From: CAYSHJ01 sp964589725
GTDB lineage: Bacteria > Planctomycetota > Planctomycetia > Planctomycetales > Planctomycetaceae
Direction of reading: 5' to 3'
DNA length: 19,395 nt
NCBI GenBank assembly: GCA_964589725.1
Contig: CAZPUJ010000057.1
Span: 1-19,395 of the forward strand
The notes beneath the pieces were generated by a model. The model worked only from the letters and a program-made list of their open reading frames with translations, made no database searches and was not told where the DNA came from. This document shows, in pieces, positions 12,854 through 19,395 of the stretch (the stretch's first letter is position 1; each line of letters starts with the position of its first letter). Made by a program: the position numbers and the translations under genes.

Positions 12854-14023
12854 ATGAACTGGATCAAGACCTTAACCGCCGTGGTCGCAACACTGGGGTT
12901 GGGCAGCGTGGCGCAAGCCGGTCTGTTCGACACTGGCTGCTGTGGCGCCGCCAAGTCCTGTGGTTGTGCCTCGACCTGCCAGCCATCGTGCTGCAAACCC
13001 GTGATCACTCGGCCCTGCTGCCCGAGCGTTCACACGTATCAGCGTGCTTGCTCGACGCTGACCGCCCCCTGCTGCAAGCCGAGCTGCTGCGGCTGGGATT
13101 CGTCTGGCTGCTGCAAGAAGAGCTGTGCCGCTCCGAGTGGCAGTGCCTGTGGTGCAAATGCCTGTGCGCCGAACTGTGCCGCTCCGGCGGCGAACGTTTG
13201 TGCGAATGGCTGTGGCAAAAATGGCTGTGCGCCGAACTGTGCTGCTCCGGCGGCGAACGCTTGTGCGAATGGCTGTGGCAAAAATGGCTGTGCGCCGTGC
13301 TGTGCTGCTTCGTGTGGCTCGAAAGCCTGCTGCGCTCCTGGCGCAATGGGCCCGAACTGTGCCGCTCCGAGTGGCAATGCCTGTGGCGCGAACGCGGGCT
13401 GTGGCAACAACGCCAATAGCTGCTGCAATAACGCCGCTGGCTGCTGCGACCGTTATGCGGACGAGTGCTGCGTGATTGCTCACCTGATCTATCAATCTCA
13501 AACCGCTTGCTACGCCAAGGATCGCAAGAAGGCTCTTGACAAGTTGGGCGACAAGTTCAGCTGCGTCTGCCATCCTGAGATCATGTCCGCGTTCGTCCAT
13601 GGTCTGAATGACTGCGATGAACGGGTTCGTTGGGAAGCGGCCGACGAAATTGGCGATCAACTCCGTAAGAATCCTTGCTGCTGCTCGGCCGAGCTGACGC
13701 AGGCTTTGACTGCTGCTCTCGCGGACTGCGACAAGGGTGTCCGCCGTCAGGCTGAAGAAGCTCTGAAGGCTTGTGGCTATGACATCGTCGATGGCTGCTG
13801 CAATAGCTGCGGCGCGACGGGCTGCGGTGCAGCGGGTTGCGGTTCGTGCGGTGCGGCTCCGGCCGCGGCGCCCGCCCCGGCTCCGGCTGAGACGAAGGAC
13901 GCGGCTCCGGCCCCGGCCCCGGCTCCTCCCGAAGAACCCAAGGCTTTCTTACCGTCACGGCTGCAAAAGCAGCAGACGACGACGAAGAGCAAGCTCGCGA
14001 ACCTCTTCGGTCTCCGAAGCTAG
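12854..14023 (+). CDS. Secreted Cys-rich protein with HEAT-like core
   Basis: The protein has 389 residues. The signal peptide MNWIKTLTAVVATLGLGSVA ends at AQA (cleavage ~22-23), and a GGAAGGAG ribosome-binding site precedes the ATG. Residues ~28-205 are a low-complexity Cys/Ala/Gly/Asn region with many CC pairs and tandem 21-residue repeats (NGCAPNCAAPAANVCANGCGK). Residues ~205-315 look like two HEAT repeats (LDKLGD...HPEIMSAFVHGLNDCDERV, then RWEAADEIGD and LTQALTAALADCDKGVRRQA). A Cys/Gly stretch (GCCNSCGATGCGAAGCG), an Ala/Pro linker and a basic end follow. I count ~56 Cys (14%). Similar Cys-rich exported HEAT proteins exist in planctomycetes without known function. Wall/envelope cross-linking or metal binding is possible but inferred. 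Confidence 0.82.
   Translation: MNWIKTLTAVVATLGLGSVAQAGLFDTGCCGAAKSCGCASTCQPSCCKPVITRPCCPSVHTYQRACSTLTAPCCKPSCCGWDSSGCCKKSCAAPSGSACGANACAPNCAAPAANVCANGCGKNGCAPNCAAPAANACANGCGKNGCAPCCAASCGSKACCAPGAMGPNCAAPSGNACGANAGCGNNANSCCNNAAGCCDRYADECCVIAHLIYQSQTACYAKDRKKALDKLGDKFSCVCHPEIMSAFVHGLNDCDERVRWEAADEIGDQLRKNPCCCSAELTQALTAALADCDKGVRRQAEEALKACGYDIVDGCCNSCGATGCGAAGCGSCGAAPAAAPAPAPAETKDAAPAPAPAPPEEPKAFLPSRLQKQQTTTKSKLANLFGLRS
13165..13310 (+). repeat. 63-bp tandem repeats inside the Cys-rich gene
   Basis: Units start at 13165, 13228 and (partial) 13291, exactly 63 bp apart. The first two differ at only a few bases. Each encodes 21 residues with six Cys. Related but diverged half-units lie at about 13120-13165 and 13350-13395. 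The pattern suggests expansion by slippage or unequal recombination. Confidence 0.8.
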
Positions 14024-14361
14024 TTATTGACCGGCTGTCGCTGCGACGGCTGGAACAATCAGTTCCTCAACCAGAACCCTCGGAGCGATCCGAGGGTTCT
14101 TTTTTTGTCGGTCAACAGTTCAAAAGTCGAATTGACTCGCTGAGACCATTGGAGCTATCACACCGGCGCTTGACCATGATCCGTGGTCGGGCGTCCCTTC
14201 CTTAGCCCGCTCGGGCGATTGATCATTCCGTCTCCACGTTTTCGCGAGTCCATCTTGCGAGGACGCCACCAGCCTCACCTTCCCACCCTGTTCGTCCCAA
14301 CCAATGTCGCCGCGATCGCGCGACTGGTCTCACTTCCCGTCTGAATCCAGGGACCACTACC
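14024..14361. other. Intergenic region with terminator, otherwise nothing clear
   Basis: The first 85 bp hold the intrinsic terminator of the Cys-rich gene. The remaining 255 bp contain only weak hairpins (GACCA...TGGTC at 14172-14188; GCCCG-CT-CGGGC at 14205-14216). I see no sigma-54 or sigma-28 promoter consensus ahead of the flagellar cluster. Confidence 0.5.
14074..14106 (+). terminator. Intrinsic terminator after Cys-rich gene
   Basis: A perfect 11-bp stem, GAACCCTCGGA (14074-14084) with TCCGAGGGTTC (14089-14099), has a GCGA tetraloop and is followed at once by seven T residues. It lies 50 bp after the stop codon. Confidence 0.95.
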
Positions 14362-15840
14362 ATGCACTTTCATCCTTTGCGATCCGATGTTGTTTTTTCG
14401 GGAACTCCCGCCGGCCCCGTTTTGGGAGCCGCTCGGATTCTGATGTGCGTTGCCGATGACACACTCCGCGACTCGATCGGACGATTGGCCGCCGAGTTAG
14501 CGTCGGTCGATGTCGCGACGCAGTTGGAGTGTGCGATTCAGCACCTTGTGAGTGAACCGTGCTCGCTGGCCATCATTGACAGCTTGGCTTGGTCGCAGGC
14601 CGCGAAGTCCGTCGATCAGAGTCTGCGGCTGGAGCGAGAGCTGGCCACGGCATTGGTTAACAACCGCGGCGGAGCACAGCTCATCGTGCTGGCGGCGGAC
14701 GGTCGCCCGACCGCCTTCACGGGAACGTTGCAAACGGAAGCGGTCGGTTCGCGAGTCTCTGTCATTCGCACCGAAAGCGTTTCTCGCGAGATTTGGCGAA
14801 CGCTCTTCAGCTTGGCGATTCGTCAAGCCGAACGGATTCCTACACAGCCAGCGAATCAGATTTCGACACGGCAGCACTCCTTGCGAGACGTCTTGGGTGC
14901 CAGTCCTCCGATGGAGGAACTATTCACGGCCGTACAAGCGGCCGCTCTACTTGACACGCCAATCTTGGTGTGCGGTGAGCACGGCACCGGAACCAGTCTG
15001 CTGACGAATGCGATTCACGAGGAAAGTTCACGGGCAGAGCAGCCATTCGTGCGAGTTCACAGCCGGTCACTCACGTTGGAGTCGCTCAACGAACTGTTGT
15101 GCGTGAGCATCGGCGAGGCTCAGACGACACCCACTCTGTCGCTGGAAACGCTGCCGCGTCCGGTGGGCGGAACGCTGTTTCTCGATGAGTTCGACACGCT
15201 GCCCGTCGCACTGCACAAGCCGCTGTGTCGCTTCGTCGCGCGACAGCAAGAGCTCACCGACGGCTCGCAAGGTCAACACCGTCCCGTGGTCCGCATCATC
15301 GCGGCGACGCATCTCAATCTCGATTTGCCCACTCGGCAAACGCTAGGAATCGAAATTCTGACGCGCGGGCTGAATGCTCAACGCATTTTTGTCCCGCCAT
15401 TGCGTGACCGACCGGAGGACATCGAACCGCTGGCCGAACAGTTCTTCGTACGCTGGGCGTTGCAGGAAGATCAGCCACGACCGCACCTCACGCCGGAGGC
15501 GGTCGCATGTCTAAAACAACATTCGTGGCCAGGCAACGTTCGTGAGCTGTACACCGTGCTGCAAAACGCGGCCATCCTGGCAGTCGGCACCGATCTCACG
15601 GAGGACTTGGTGCTGCCCTGGCTGGCCAATCCCGGTGAAGGCGACTTCATCGACACCCCGCGCATGACGTTGGCCGACATGGAACGACAACTCATCGAAA
15701 CCACGTTCGCTCGTTGCGGCGGTAACCGTGAAAAGACCGCCCAATCACTGGACATCGGTCTGCGAACACTCTCCGGCAAGCTGCGCGAGTACGGATATCC
15801 ACCGCGCGGCGGACCGGGTTCGAACTTGAAGGTCGCGTAA
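14362..15840 (+). CDS. NtrC-like response regulator lacking Walker A lysine and GAFTGA loop
   Basis: The protein has 492 residues. The N-terminus (~24-150) resembles a receiver domain (ARILMCVADDTLRDSIGRLA; LAIIDSLAW carries a possible phospho-Asp). An AAA+ domain follows. Walker A is degenerate, GEHGTGTSLL (205-214) in place of GE.GTGKE. At the GAFTGA position stands GEAQTT (251-256). Walker B is intact (GGTLFLDEF, Asp275-Glu276), as are RIIAATHLNLD, the VPPLRDRPEDIEPLAEQFF arginine segment and sensor II (SWPGNVREL). The C-terminus (~430-480) is a Fis-type HTH (GGNREKTAQSLDIGLRTLSG). It sits just before fliF-fliH-fliI and probably regulates flagellar genes, but without the lysine and GAFTGA it is unlikely to open sigma-54 promoters in the usual way. 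Confidence 0.83.
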   Translation: MHFHPLRSDVVFSGTPAGPVLGAARILMCVADDTLRDSIGRLAAELASVDVATQLECAIQHLVSEPCSLAIIDSLAWSQAAKSVDQSLRLERELATALVNNRGGAQLIVLAADGRPTAFTGTLQTEAVGSRVSVIRTESVSREIWRTLFSLAIRQAERIPTQPANQISTRQHSLRDVLGASPPMEELFTAVQAAALLDTPILVCGEHGTGTSLLTNAIHEESSRAEQPFVRVHSRSLTLESLNELLCVSIGEAQTTPTLSLETLPRPVGGTLFLDEFDTLPVALHKPLCRFVARQQELTDGSQGQHRPVVRIIAATHLNLDLPTRQTLGIEILTRGLNAQRIFVPPLRDRPEDIEPLAEQFFVRWALQEDQPRPHLTPEAVACLKQHSWPGNVRELYTVLQNAAILAVGTDLTEDLVLPWLANPGEGDFIDTPRMTLADMERQLIETTFARCGGNREKTAQSLDIGLRTLSGKLREYGYPPRGGPGSNLKVA

Positions 15841-15932
15841 ATTGCCATCACTCCAGTCTCTCATTTTCTTACGGCACGCAAGCTGTCAGGACGACGGCTT
15901 CCCGACCAAGCCCACTTGCGGGCGGCGCGTTC

Positions 15933-17759
15933 ATGGATGATGTGCGACAAAAGATGGCCTCGATCGTGGAACGCTGGCGACGCTTGCCGCGTGGACAGCG
16001 TTCCGCATTGTTGGCCGTTCTGTGCGCGAGCGCGGTCGGGTTTCTTCTTTTGTTGAATCATGCGAATCAAGACGTTTGGGAGCCGATTCGCGGCGGACGT
16101 GAGTTCTCCCAACCTGAGCTCACCGCGATTCAAGCCGCGTGGCGCAAAAACGGACTGCGGGAATCTCGCGTCGATGACCAACGGTTGTACGTCCCAAAGT
16201 CGCAAATCACGCGCTATGAAGCGCAACTACCGAAAAGCCACTCGGGCGATGCTGACTCTGACAGCGAGCTGGAAAAACAACTCTCCCGCTCGAATCTCTT
16301 CACGACGCACGAGGAGCGCGAACAATTCAAAGACATCGCCCTGCGCCGCGACCTGCAACGAGTCATCCGAGCGATCCCTGCGATTGCCGATGCCGACGTG
16401 ATTTGGGCGCGCAGCAGAAATAAGACGTCCTTTTCGAGCCGTTCGAAAGTCACCGCCACCGTTAACGTGAAGCCTCGCGACGGACACGACCTCACACCGC
16501 AACTCATTCAGTCGCTGCGAACCGTCGTCGCCAGCCTGATTCCAGACCTGAACGCGGAAGACGTCGTTGTGCTCGATCAATCGACCGGCCTCGCCATCAC
16601 CGACGAGCACGATTCGGCTGTCAGCCAACTGCAACACTGCCGGCAACAGGAGCGACTCGCGAAGCGACTCGAAACCAAAATCGCGACCGTGCTCACACAC
16701 ATTCCGGACATTCGAGTTCAGGTCACTTCGAATCAACAGGAGGTGAATCAGCCTGGCTGGCAAGTCACTGTGTCTGTTCCGTCCACGTATTTCGGCGCAG
16801 TCACCGCGCAGCGAATCCTCGACAAAGATCAACCCTTTTCGCTGGTGCCGCTCAACGGAAGCAGCAGCGATGTCATCCAAGAAACCGAGTGTGCGCGGCT
16901 ACGACAATTCGTGACCAGCCACTTACGAAATGATGACCCCTCGGCACAAGTGGCCGTCGTTCCGATCGCCGACGACACTCTCGTCAACAAGGCTGCGGCC
17001 GAAACGCCGTTCGCCGCATGGCCTCACGCAACCTGTGCCGCGCTGAGCGTGTTGCTGGTCGCTTCCGTGATTCGGCCGCGCCGACGAGCGGTTCGTTCAG
17101 GCAATGCCATTGTTCCACAAAGTCCTACTTCGCCAACGCACTCGTTGGCGATGCACACCAACACCAAGGTGCCGAGTCTTGCCATGAACACGGAATCGCC
17201 CAAAGCGCACTCGATCGAGCTACCTCAGCCGTTGCCACATCGCGAATGTCCCTCTTACGCGCGCGACGACCGAACACAAGCAATCAACGAAATTGACCAA
17301 CTTCAACAACTCACCCCGCAGCGACTTGCTGGTGTATTGAAGGACGAACGGGCACAAACGATCGCCGTTCTGTTGACTCGATTTCCGGCTCGACACGTTT
17401 CGGCCACGCTCACTTGTCTGCCGACGTCTCTCCAGGTCGACATCATCCGTCGCTTGAAATCGCTTGGCGAAGTCGCGAACGAACTCGTTACCGAAATCGC
17501 TCGATCTGTCTGGCATCGCGCGTCGAGCCAGTCCACAGGGAATCATCAAGCGACCGAGAGTCGAGCAAAAGGGACTCCGTTGCCACCGAACTTGAGCAGT
17601 CTTGAGATGAACATTGTCGGCGCACTGGCGTCGACTTCACCTGAAAACCAGGAGAATGAGCGCGGCATCGACGACATCTCGAACGAACCGGCGGCGGCTC
17701 TGACGGAACAGCCGTCGAAACGCCGTCCGCCACGTTCGACGCGAAGGGCCTTCGCATGA
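15933..17759 (+). CDS. fliF: Flagellar MS-ring protein FliF with C-terminal FliG-middle-domain-like segment
   Basis: The protein has 608 residues. The FliF part has a first membrane segment (SALLAVLCASAVGFLLLL, ~25-42), a FliF/YscJ ring-building motif region (LFTTHEEREQFKDIALRRDL ... RAIPAIADADVIWA ... TATVNVKP ... LIPDLNAEDVVVLDQSTGLA) and a second membrane segment (AWPHATCAALSVLLVASVI, ~363-382). After a low-complexity linker, residues ~451-525 read INEIDQLQQLTPQRLAGVLK, then DERAQTIAVLLTRF and LQVDIIRRLKSLGEVANELV. This closely follows the FliG middle domain (EHPQTIA..L motif as ERAQTIA). A Pro/Ser-rich tail follows, and no FliG torque domain is present. FliF anchors the basal body and binds FliG. 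There is no strong ribosome-binding site at 15933. It overlaps fliH by ATGA. Confidence 0.82.
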   Translation: MDDVRQKMASIVERWRRLPRGQRSALLAVLCASAVGFLLLLNHANQDVWEPIRGGREFSQPELTAIQAAWRKNGLRESRVDDQRLYVPKSQITRYEAQLPKSHSGDADSDSELEKQLSRSNLFTTHEEREQFKDIALRRDLQRVIRAIPAIADADVIWARSRNKTSFSSRSKVTATVNVKPRDGHDLTPQLIQSLRTVVASLIPDLNAEDVVVLDQSTGLAITDEHDSAVSQLQHCRQQERLAKRLETKIATVLTHIPDIRVQVTSNQQEVNQPGWQVTVSVPSTYFGAVTAQRILDKDQPFSLVPLNGSSSDVIQETECARLRQFVTSHLRNDDPSAQVAVVPIADDTLVNKAAAETPFAAWPHATCAALSVLLVASVIRPRRRAVRSGNAIVPQSPTSPTHSLAMHTNTKVPSLAMNTESPKAHSIELPQPLPHRECPSYARDDRTQAINEIDQLQQLTPQRLAGVLKDERAQTIAVLLTRFPARHVSATLTCLPTSLQVDIIRRLKSLGEVANELVTEIARSVWHRASSQSTGNHQATESRAKGTPLPPNLSSLEMNIVGALASTSPENQENERGIDDISNEPAAALTEQPSKRRPPRSTRRAFA

Positions 17760-18379
17760 ATATGGCTCCCACGCGAGTGCTCAAAGCCGCGCATCCCGAC
17801 GGCACGCAACAATGTCGGCGCGTCACGTTTACTGAGCTGTCGAATGAGACGAACGAGCGGGCTCGCTTCCAGCCGCTCGACTTCAACAAAGCCACGACAT
17901 CGAATGTCGAAACGCCGTCACTGCTGGCCCAGTGTTCTGACGCCGAAACAGGTTCATCGCTGCCAGCCGCGCATGCTGCTCTGCAAGCCGCGTTGAACGA
18001 ACTCCGGACACAACGAGATCGGTGGCTCGATCAATTCCAGCACGAGGCTGTGAAACTCGGAATCGCGATTGCGGAGAGACTGCTCCGACGCACGTTGGTC
18101 GTTGATCCGAAAGCGACCGTTGACTTGATGCGGACCGCTCTGGGCTGGGCCGTTGGCGCGGAGCAAGTTCGCATTCGCTGTCATCCGGACGACTGTGACG
18201 TCATTGCGCAGACCGCCGCATCACAGCGAAGTGAACTGCCCAGCGACATCGCATTCGTCCGCGACGACACGATCGCTCGTGGCGGATGCGTCGTTGAGAC
18301 CACTCAGGGCGTCGTCGACGCTCGGTTGGAGACGATGCTGGATCGCATCGCCGAGGAGCTGTTGACTGACGCCGTGTGA
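17756..18379 (+). CDS. fliH: Flagellar export apparatus regulator FliH
   Basis: The protein has 207 residues, with ATG overlapping the fliF stop by four bases (17756-17759); a second in-frame ATG lies at 17762. The N-terminal ~75 residues are variable. Residues ~75-207 follow FliH/YscL: a long helix (ALNELRTQRDRWLDQFQHEA), then LGIAIAERLLRRTLVVDPKA, VRIRCHPDD, GGCVVETTQGVVDARLETML. FliH forms a complex with the FliI ATPase and links it to the export gate and C-ring. Position between fliF and fliI matches the classical fliF-fliG-fliH-fliI order with fliG absent as a separate gene. Confidence 0.9.
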   Translation: MNMAPTRVLKAAHPDGTQQCRRVTFTELSNETNERARFQPLDFNKATTSNVETPSLLAQCSDAETGSSLPAAHAALQAALNELRTQRDRWLDQFQHEAVKLGIAIAERLLRRTLVVDPKATVDLMRTALGWAVGAEQVRIRCHPDDCDVIAQTAASQRSELPSDIAFVRDDTIARGGCVVETTQGVVDARLETMLDRIAEELLTDAV

Positions 18380-18411
18380 GTCGTCTTGCCATCGAAAAGG
18401 AATATTGCGGC

Positions 18412-19395
18412 ATGTGGGCTCTCGCTGATCGAGTTGCTGACATCATTCCTGTCGGGCTGACTGGCCGCGTGACTCGGCTGAGCGGTCTGACGGTCGCCGC
18501 TGTCGATTTCCCGGCGCCGGTCGGCGCGCTGTGTAGGATTCATCGAGGACCACAACGTCTGGCGGACGCCGAAGTTGTCGGATTCCACGATCATGAAACC
18601 TTGCTGGTCGCCTTCGAGGAAGTTTCCGGCCTGCGTCGCGGCGACTCCGTATCGCTGCGAGTGTCCGCTCCGCGGATTCGCGTCGGCGAGCAGATGTTGG
18701 GTCGTGTCTTCGATGCTCGTGGCCGCGTCATCGATGGTGCAGCGAAGCCGGCTCTACCACATTGCCGACGGTTGCGTGGCGATCCTCCCGCGGCTTTGTC
18801 CCGTCGTCGCATTTCGGAGCCATTGGCCACCGGCGTTCGCGCGATTGATGCGTTGCTGACGTGCGGCAAAGGTCAACGAGTCGGTATCTTCGCGGGCAGT
18901 GGTGTCGGCAAAAGCACGCTCTTGGGACAGATGGCTCGCGGCAGCGTTGCCGATGTCAATGTCGTCGTGCTCGTTGGAGAGCGCGGTCGCGAAGTTCGAG
19001 AATTTGTCGAAAGAAACCTCGGTCCCGAAGGACTCGCACGGAGCGTCGTCATCGTGGCAACCGGTGACGAAGCACCGACGCTGCGACTACGAGCTGCTCA
19101 CTTAGGTACCGCGATCGCCGAGTTCTTCCGCGATCAAGGCCGTGACGTGTGCTTGCTGGTCGATTCGCTGACGCGGTTCGCACAGGCTCAGCGGGAAGTC
19201 GGCCTCGCCGCCGGTGAACCACCGGCCGCACGCGGCTTTCCGCCGAGCACGTTCAGCACGTTGTCGAAACTGGTCGAACGGAGCGGCTGCGGCGAACAGG
19301 GCAGCATCACTGGCTTGTATACAGTGCTCGTCGACGGCGATGACTTCAACGAACCGATCGCCGATGCCGTACGCGGCCTGCTGGACGGTCACTGG
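18412..19395 (+). CDS. fliI: Flagellum-specific ATP synthase FliI (3' end outside window)
   Basis: The frame is open from ATG 18412 to the right edge, giving 328 of about 440 expected residues. AAAAGGA lies ~12 bp upstream, and the gap to fliH is 32 bp. An N-terminal beta-barrel (GLTGRVTRLSGLTVAAVDFP) is followed by the hinge GRVFDARGRVIDG, Walker A AGSGVGKSTLLGQMARG (~161-177), LVGERGREVREFV, Walker B CLLVDSLTRFAQAQREVGLA and GEPPAARGFPPSTF. The GSITGLYTVLVDGDDFNEPI segment that typifies FliI/SctN is also present. It hydrolyses ATP at the base of the flagellar type III export system. The neighbours FliF and FliH favour a flagellar over an injectisome role. Confidence 0.95.
   Translation, partial: MWALADRVADIIPVGLTGRVTRLSGLTVAAVDFPAPVGALCRIHRGPQRLADAEVVGFHDHETLLVAFEEVSGLRRGDSVSLRVSAPRIRVGEQMLGRVFDARGRVIDGAAKPALPHCRRLRGDPPAALSRRRISEPLATGVRAIDALLTCGKGQRVGIFAGSGVGKSTLLGQMARGSVADVNVVVLVGERGREVREFVERNLGPEGLARSVVIVATGDEAPTLRLRAAHLGTAIAEFFRDQGRDVCLLVDSLTRFAQAQREVGLAAGEPPAARGFPPSTFSTLSKLVERSGCGEQGSITGLYTVLVDGDDFNEPIADAVRGLLDGHW

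Noticed and set aside
13039..13428. Minus-strand Gln/Ala/Phe-rich repetitive frame in the Cys-rich gene
   Set aside because: It is the shadow of the 63-bp coding repeats; the plus frame has a signal peptide, ribosome-binding site and terminator.
18412..19395. FliI-like ATPase as part of a type III injectisome (SctN)
   Set aside because: Neighbouring FliF with two membrane segments and FliH of flagellar type, with no secretin or needle genes in view, favour a flagellar role.

Overview
This window looks like a chromosomal segment of a planctomycete (Planctomycetota). The case rests on family content: a WD40 protein with a C-terminal tail I associate with planctomycetes, a large PSCyt1/DUF1549/DUF1553 secreted cytochrome-like protein, a twin-arginine DUF1501 protein, a secreted Cys-rich HEAT-like protein and a divergent flagellar export cluster. 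Family assignments come from motif recognition by eye; no database search was run.

Left third (1-5113). A WD40 gene enters from the left edge and ends at 993 in a ~57-residue tail. That tail recurs at DNA level as five orphan, broken copies (about 1115-1300, 1424-1576, 2484-2662, 3328-3513, 4384-4603) and perhaps a seventh scrap near 4729-4748. From the third copy on, the copies alternate with complete type II toxin-antitoxin (TA) modules: HTH antitoxin + VapC-type PIN toxin, small antitoxin + RelE/ParE-like toxin, and PIN toxin + RHH-like antitoxin. A decayed mazEF-like pair follows on the opposite strand. Compact inverted-repeat elements made of paired hairpins (1297-1424, 4605-4726, possibly 1003-1103) sit at tail boundaries, and a 136-bp near-palindrome (4978-5113) closes the region. 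I regard this repeat/TA array as the most unusual DNA-level structure here.

Middle (5146-12020). On the minus strand lies a complete PSCyt1/DUF1549/DUF1553 protein (9246 to 6520) with a common G/C-run repeat inserted in frame. Downstream is what looks like a deletion scar: the first 100 codons of a DUF1501 protein run straight, out of frame, into the C-terminal two thirds of another planctomycete family. Divergent from the DUF1553 gene is gatB (amidotransferase subunit B), which converges on a MscS-type mechanosensitive channel gene. An ~830-bp gap without a convincing gene follows.

Right third (12854-19395). A secreted, extremely Cys-rich protein (about 56 Cys in 389 residues) with a HEAT-like core ends at a strong intrinsic terminator. 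Then comes an NtrC-like regulator that has lost the Walker A lysine and the sigma-54-contacting GAFTGA loop, followed by a flagellar cluster: a FliF homologue whose C-terminus carries a FliG middle-domain-like segment (apparent FliF-FliG fusion), FliH overlapping it by ATGA, and FliI running off the right edge. A domain from fliG appears fused to fliF in the place where fliG usually lies, between fliF and fliH.
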